Source: Oreocharis arfaki (lineage: Eukaryota; Chordata; Aves; Passeriformes; Paramythiidae). Taken from it: 64,000 nucleotides of DNA. Each line of letters begins with the position of its first letter. Position 1 is the stretch's first letter. Under the pieces are notes generated by a model. It had not been told where the DNA came from. It saw only the letters and a program-made list of their open reading frames with translations, and did not search any database. Shown here one piece after another: positions 58,816 through 64,000 of this stretch. The stretch lies in contig VZRR01002172.1 in NCBI GenBank assembly GCA_013398015.1, forward strand, positions 266,147-330,146. Direction: 5' to 3'. Both the position numbers and the translations under genes were made by a program.

Positions 58816-61800
58816 ACTCTTTCATCCATTTTTCTTCTTCAAAGGCTCTTAATGCACACGAATTCATTCTAAATCTAACTACTTCATGCTTAGCTGTAAG
58901 AGCTGCCATTACATAAGTCTACTACAAATAAAAGGTTATGCTGCTACTGCTCACAAATATATTACTGCCCATTAGAAAACAAAGCAAAATAATCACCTCA
59001 TTCTCAGGAAAATAGCTCTGTTCCTTAAAAAGATTGCTCCTACTTTACTACATAAATGTACTCCCAAAGCCAGGCTTGCTTTGGCTTTGATTTCACTTAT
59101 GAAAGAAACTCCTGGATCTCAGCAAGCACAGATGAAATAAATACTGCTGTACGAAAAGGAATGCAAAATTTCTGTAACAGATTCACCTCCTTATTTATTG
59201 TTATTTTTCAATCTTTCCAAACATTCTGAGAGATACCAGTGGATGCTTATACAGGTGGAGGGTGGAAGGGATGAGGTGAGGGAAATGCTGTTTTTCTCCA
59301 ATCTTCTGTTCACCTGTATTAGCCAAGCAGTACAGTACATTGAAATAACTCTAACCATTTTCATTCAGCTCATACCTTACCTTTTCAATCCCCTCTATCT
59401 GATTTTACTAATGGCTATGGTTGAACAATGGATTACTGTATCAAAATGAGCAATTCTTTCTTCATGCCATTATACTGAGAGTAATTATATTAAATATCTC
59501 ATTCCATCAGCGCGAGTCTTATGCCACCATCCACCATTTTTCTTTCACTCTCTATTTTTTGCCCAATACTCTTACCCAGTTTGCCTCCTTCTATCTACAT
59601 CCTGCCATACTGACTGGCTCACTCCTTCAAACCCACACAGATGCTATCTTCAAATGATAAATTGTAGAAGGCTGCCCATGTAATTGATCTAGAATCCCTG
59701 TGCCCACAGCAACATTTTATTGTGGCATTTTGAAGGATGCTGTAACTCTCTGAAAAATTAAATGCTTATGAAAACTGTATGGGGTTTTTTGGGGTGGTGT
59801 CTTTATCATGTCTGAAAAAACCTACAGTCCCTGGACAACCATTAGTCTAGGGTTTAATAACGACTTTTAGTATATATTGTTACAATAAATGAGACAGATA
59901 GTATCTTAGTAGCAAAAATCGTATCAAATTAATACTCCACAATTTCGCACTGAAGTAATTTTTTCATTCAAGGACTATTTGTGCAGCACACAGGTAACAG
60001 AACAATATTGTCCCATGCTGGGAAACACCAGCTGTGCCCTATCTTCTCTATTTATGGCCTTCATTTTCCTAACTATTCTCTTAACATCTTTTCAACAATT
60101 CATTATTCAGCTGTTTCCATCACATCTTGTTCCCCTGTCTAGCTCTGCTGAAAAATCCATGAGGAAACACTGAAGTAGCAGACTCATCATCATTGCTGAG
60201 TAGGCAGCAATGCCTCTTCACTGCCACATAATTCAAACCAGGTGGTTTCACATGATAGATGATTTAATGGTTTTATTTTCATGGGTCCAAATTATCCCCT
60301 GTTAATCAGGTTCCACAGAGGATCAGAGACAAATATCATATTCAGATAGCGAACTTACAGATCATTGCAAAACAGTTCCTTTCTGAGTATCCCTCAGAGC
60401 CATGCTAAGCACATTTCTGTGTTTCACATCCTTGCTATGCAATCTAGTCTTATTGTTTTGCCTTTTTAAATTTAATTTCATCTATAATGTAAAAATAAAC
60501 AATGAAACATCAGCAGAATAAAACCACCTAATTTTAGATATTATAAATATTTTTCCCTATAAACACAATCTTAATTGACGTAACTGAAAAGTGGAAGATG
60601 CATCTCTCTCCCAAGCAAATATGATAATCAGGTATGATTTTTAGCCCTAGGTACTAAAAGAGGCATTTTTGGTTTGGGGATTGCAGCAGTACTGCATTCC
60701 TTAGGCATAACCTGAGGTGAGATAAATAAGAGGAACAGTAAGAGGGGGTGAGAGGGGAATCCAACAGCTGATCATAAAAATATTCTTTACCTGCAACTTT
60801 ATGTCCTGCCTCAACACTTAGTATGAATTTTATTTTAATTGCTTTGCTTTTGGCTATGAAATTGAACTGGTGATTTAATGCTTTCCGCTTTGATAACATT
60901 GTCACATGTTTAGTGGCAGTTAAGAAGAGAAGAAATTGGAACACTCAGATCCTTAATATTTCATTTCTAGTAACTCTTCATCTAAATTACTACATAGCCC
61001 ATCATCAGAGAGAGTTTTACAATGTATGTTTTACATACATTTCCTTTATCAGTATCAGCTACTGAGGAATACACTCACAGATTCCCTCAAGTTCCACCAA
61101 TACAAGTGGTCAGAGCACAAAAAAAGGATGGAGCAAAGAGGTGCAAAGCCAGTCCTTCCCAGCCATGAAAGCTGTGAGAGAGTGTGTTGCTTGGTTGATG
61201 TTTTAATGGAAGATCTTGAATGGGCACGTGCCCTCCTGCCAAGAGCCTCACTGCAAACAAGCTTCTTGAGCTTTCCAGAAGCAGGGCTTTAATTTGTAGT
61301 ACACAGCACACCTTTGGGAGCAAAGGTTGGGAACAGAGGCAGCATTATGTTGTTATTTGTGATGGTGAATTACTGTTTTATTGCCAGCACCATTACATAA
61401 ATTTCAGAGTGTGTTATCAGCAATAAGGCCCAACTCCAGCATGGCCACAGCTGGCTTTTACCAGTTCTTCCAAAACCTAGCAAAATTCTCTGTAAAATAC
61501 AGGACTGCACAGCAGGGCAGTGGCAAAGGCATACATCAGGTTACAGTAATCCTTGTGAAACTTAACAGAAAGACACCATGAGTTTAATGGGCTTTGAACC
61601 AACCTACTGAATAGTGTCTGTGTGTGTATGTACTTATTTGTACACTGCAGAGGGAGGTGAACCAACAAAGATCTCACCCTGAATGAAGATTAGGAAAAGG
61701 AGGGTTGAATGAGCATTACTGATTCCAATTGCTGTGTTCTGACTCAAATTTTTAAGCTAGATTAAACTTTATTTAACAGCAAAATAGTAACTCTTAGACT

Positions 61801-63207
61801 GCTGCTGCTGAAACCTTCATGTATTTTGTCTCTGCAGAGAACCATTATGAAAATGATGTGACCTTCCATCACCAATATAAAGATGGAAACTTCTATAGAT
61901 ACCTAATGCATTTTCACCATCCTGATTAAGAAGCAAATTCTGACCTGATTTCATTGGTTATTCTACATTAGTTGTAAATAAATTATTGAAAAAAATAAAG
62001 ACAGCAGAACTAGACAAGCTGTGGATAGAAAGTCAATACCAAAAATCAATGCAAAATACTCCTCATCCCAATGGTTTCCAATGCTTTCTCCTCCCTTCAC
62101 ATACATTTCAAGCTACTGTGCACTTCTTATTAACAGCAATGTAACCTCGTCATATTGTGGCACACAGCCTGAGGTCACCCACACAGTACAGCCAGACAGG
62201 ACACTATGAAAGCACACTCCCACTGCTAAAGACTTTTGAAAAACATGAACTGGTAATTGTCAAAGTAAACCTACTCCACACAGAATTCATGAGATTATAT
62301 AATAAAAACCCTACTTTGAAGAGTCTCTGAGAATTTTCCTGGACCAAAGTTCTCATTTTTGTCACTGAAAAAGGTTTTGAGAATACAAATCTCGTCGATG
62401 CAAATCAACACACCTATACCAGCATAAAATGGGGAATATTAATTTGTAGCTGCCAAGAACAAAAGAGAGCTAGCAGGCACTGGTGGGACTTGGTCCCCCA
62501 CCACACCTGGCTGCTGCAGATTACTACATGAAGCTTGAATCCCAGAGCTAAAAAAAAGTAATTCACACCTCCTCCTTTAGTAAGTTAAGGTTCACGGTTG
62601 CACTAATCTGTGCTCCGTGCACATGTCCCTATCCTGAATATCCTTTGCTTTCCTGCACAACAGCAGCAAAAAAATCACCTCCAGAAAGGTAATGACCACA
62701 AAAACCTCCTCTTTACTCACAAGAGGAATAAAAGCACTTCTAGGATCGCTGCAAACAAAAGCGAAGGGAGAAGCCACTGCCTGTATTTCCTTCCTTATAA
62801 TGTCTGCCCTTTGATGGAAAGCAGAGGAGTGCCTTTAAAAGGTTGAGAGCAACAAAGCTAACAGAAAAGAAGGCATTTCCTTAATGTTTGGGAAAAGAAG
62901 AGATTAAATTGAGCTTAAGAGGGAAGTAAGGGCCTAAATGTTAACATATACACACATGAAAACAGCTCCGGCTGATGGGATGTAACACTACTGAGATGAC
63001 TGTAGAACTGAAAGAAGAAAACCACAAAACATTACATTTCCACAACAGTCCAAACCCTTGTATCACAATCCAAAGGTGGCTGTCCTTCTCAAAACCTCAG
63101 TGAGAACAGCTCCTTCTGCTGAGAAAGTATAGAAAGAGAATTTCAGATTTTATGCCATTGTCCCATGTACCGCATGACTTTCTACAGAAAAGAAACTCTC
63201 ATTTTAC

Positions 63208-64000
63208 TGTATTGGGTTTGCATGGAAAGGTTTTGGTAGCAGGGGGTCTACAGGGGTGGATTCTGTGACAGAAGCTGCCCCCATGTCCAACGGAGCCAAT
63301 GCCAGCCAGCTCCAAGACAGATCCATCACTGACCAAAGCTGAGCCCATCACCAACACTGGCAGCACCTCCGTGAGAAGGTGTTTAAGAAAGGGTCAAAAA
63401 CCTTGCACAAGAGCAGCTGAGAGAGAGGATTGAGAACATGTGAGAAACAACTCTGCAGACACCCAGATCAGGGCAGAATGAGGGGCAGGAGGTGCTCCAG
63501 GCACTGGAGCTGAGATTCCCCTGCAGCCTGTGGTACAGCTGTGCCTCTGCAGCTTATGAAGATCCATGGGGATGCAGAGATCCACCTGCAGCAGATGGAG
63601 GAGACTCACATCAGAACATGTGGATATGCCCTGAAGGAAGCTGTGACCTCAGGGACAGCCAACAATGGAGCAGGCTCCTATTGGGACCTGTCACCTCACA
63701 GAAAGGAGCCCACACTGGAGCAAGTTTGGTGGCAGGACTTGTGACCCCACAGAAGGGACCCACATTGAAGCAGCTCACAAGGAACTGCAGCCCATGGGAA
63801 GGACCACATGGGAACAGTTCAAGAAGGACTTTGTCCTGCAGAAAGGGCCCCATGCTGGAGCAGGGGAGGAGTGTGAGGAGGAAAGAATAGCAGAAACAAG
63901 GCTTTATAAACTGACCATAACTCCCATTCCACATCCTCCTGCATTGCTTGGGGCAAAGAGGTAGAAGAATCAGAAGCAAAGTTCAGACTGGTGGGGGGGG
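63208..64000 (+). mobile_element. Avian ERV LTR, second copy of the 43551-44651 family; cut by window end
   Basis: The copy starts TGTATTGGGTTTGCATGG and shares ordered blocks with 43551-44651: GGTTTTGGTAGC, GAAGCTGCC, CCCATGTCCA, GATTCCCCTGCAGCC, GATCCACCTGCAG, and repeated CTGGAGCA and CCCATGG words. A TATA-like GTGTTTAAGAAAG sits near 63380. The 3' third, which in the other copy contains the TTTTCTCTCCCCTGCCCAG block, lies beyond the window. It cannot be told from here whether this is a solo LTR or the 5' LTR of a longer provirus. Open frames inside it, up to 132 codons, are by-products. It is antisense to NELL1. Confidence 0.8.

Larger units (their letters stand above)
50077..64000 (-). 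other. NELL1: NELL1 intron upstream of exon A (3' part; continues past right edge)
   Basis: The intron ends at 50077 with TTCTTCCCTGCAG on the minus strand and starts beyond the right edge. It holds an unidentified protein-like open frame at 52105-52404 (+), a CR1 fragment at 57.2-57.4 kb, a poly(A) tract at 57062-57077, a 16-bp tandem duplication at 58.8 kb, and a right-edge LTR from 63208. In the stretches 50100-52100, 52410-57170, 57400-63200 (apart from the named repeats) I see no gene, RNA or recognisable element. The block 56640-57010 is somewhat less AT-rich with two overlapping plus frames but has no domain. The preceding Cys-rich NELL1 exon was not found. Confidence 0.85.

Noticed and set aside
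63492..63979. Frames of 99-132 codons near the right edge
   Set aside because: They are by-products of the second LTR copy.
50077..64000. Search for the preceding NELL1 Cys-rich exon
   Set aside because: No matching minus-strand segment was seen; a Cys-containing frame at 58350-58586 lacks EGF/VWC spacing and splice borders.
1..64000. CRISPR arrays, bacterial operons, phage or plasmid functions, tRNA and rRNA genes
   Set aside because: The window is vertebrate intronic DNA; no regularly spaced repeats, tRNA cloverleaf or rRNA blocks were seen.

Overview
This is vertebrate nuclear DNA, almost certainly from a bird. The window is AT-rich and nearly all non-coding, with dispersed CR1 LINE fragments carrying the avian 3' end, avian-type endogenous retrovirus solo LTRs, and two small spliced exons. 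There is no bacterial-type gene organisation and no long single-exon gene. The LTR at 43551-44651, which recurs at the right edge, resembles families I remember as common in passerines and other Neoaves; that placement rests on memory only.

The window lies inside one gene on the minus strand, which I identify as NELL1 (neural EGF-like 1, a secreted thrombospondin-N/VWC/EGF glycoprotein). Exon A (49951-50076, 42 codons) and exon B (17610-17732, 41 codons) each encode one complete six-cysteine calcium-binding-type EGF domain. They are joined in phase 1 through a split Glu codon. Both have AG/GT splice borders. A complete intron of about 32.2 kb separates them. The left 17.6 kb is the start of the next downstream intron, and the right 13.9 kb is the end of the preceding intron. 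I looked for the neighbouring exons (the EGF exon after B and the Cys-rich exon before A) and did not see them.

The introns hold eight recognisable CR1 pieces (1.9, 2.8, 28.4, 31.1, 34.5, 36.0, 42.6-43.5 and 57.2 kb). They hold a retroviral solo LTR with a perfect 6-bp target duplication (40161-40696), a diverged relative interrupted by a (TG)n microsatellite (about 29561-30190), and a second LTR family with a perfect 5-bp target duplication (43551-44651). A further copy of that second family is cut by the window end (63208-64000). There is a further LTR-like repeat at 4.3-4.8 kb, three fossil MIR/CORE-SINE-like fragments, and assorted short tandem duplications, hairpins and microsatellites. 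The four LTRs I can orient lie on the plus strand, antisense to NELL1.

Apart from NELL1, the only coding-like signal is an open frame at 52105-52404 (+). It has protein-like composition and a basic PEPKKKKPGPNKG segment, and may be a retrocopy or nested-exon fragment; I could not identify it. I found no previously undescribed system. The most checkable oddities are that ORF, two tandem ISRE-like motifs at 13.8 kb, two abutting perfect hairpins next to the 40.2-kb LTR insertion, and a small CpG cluster followed by a donor-like site at 1.64 kb.
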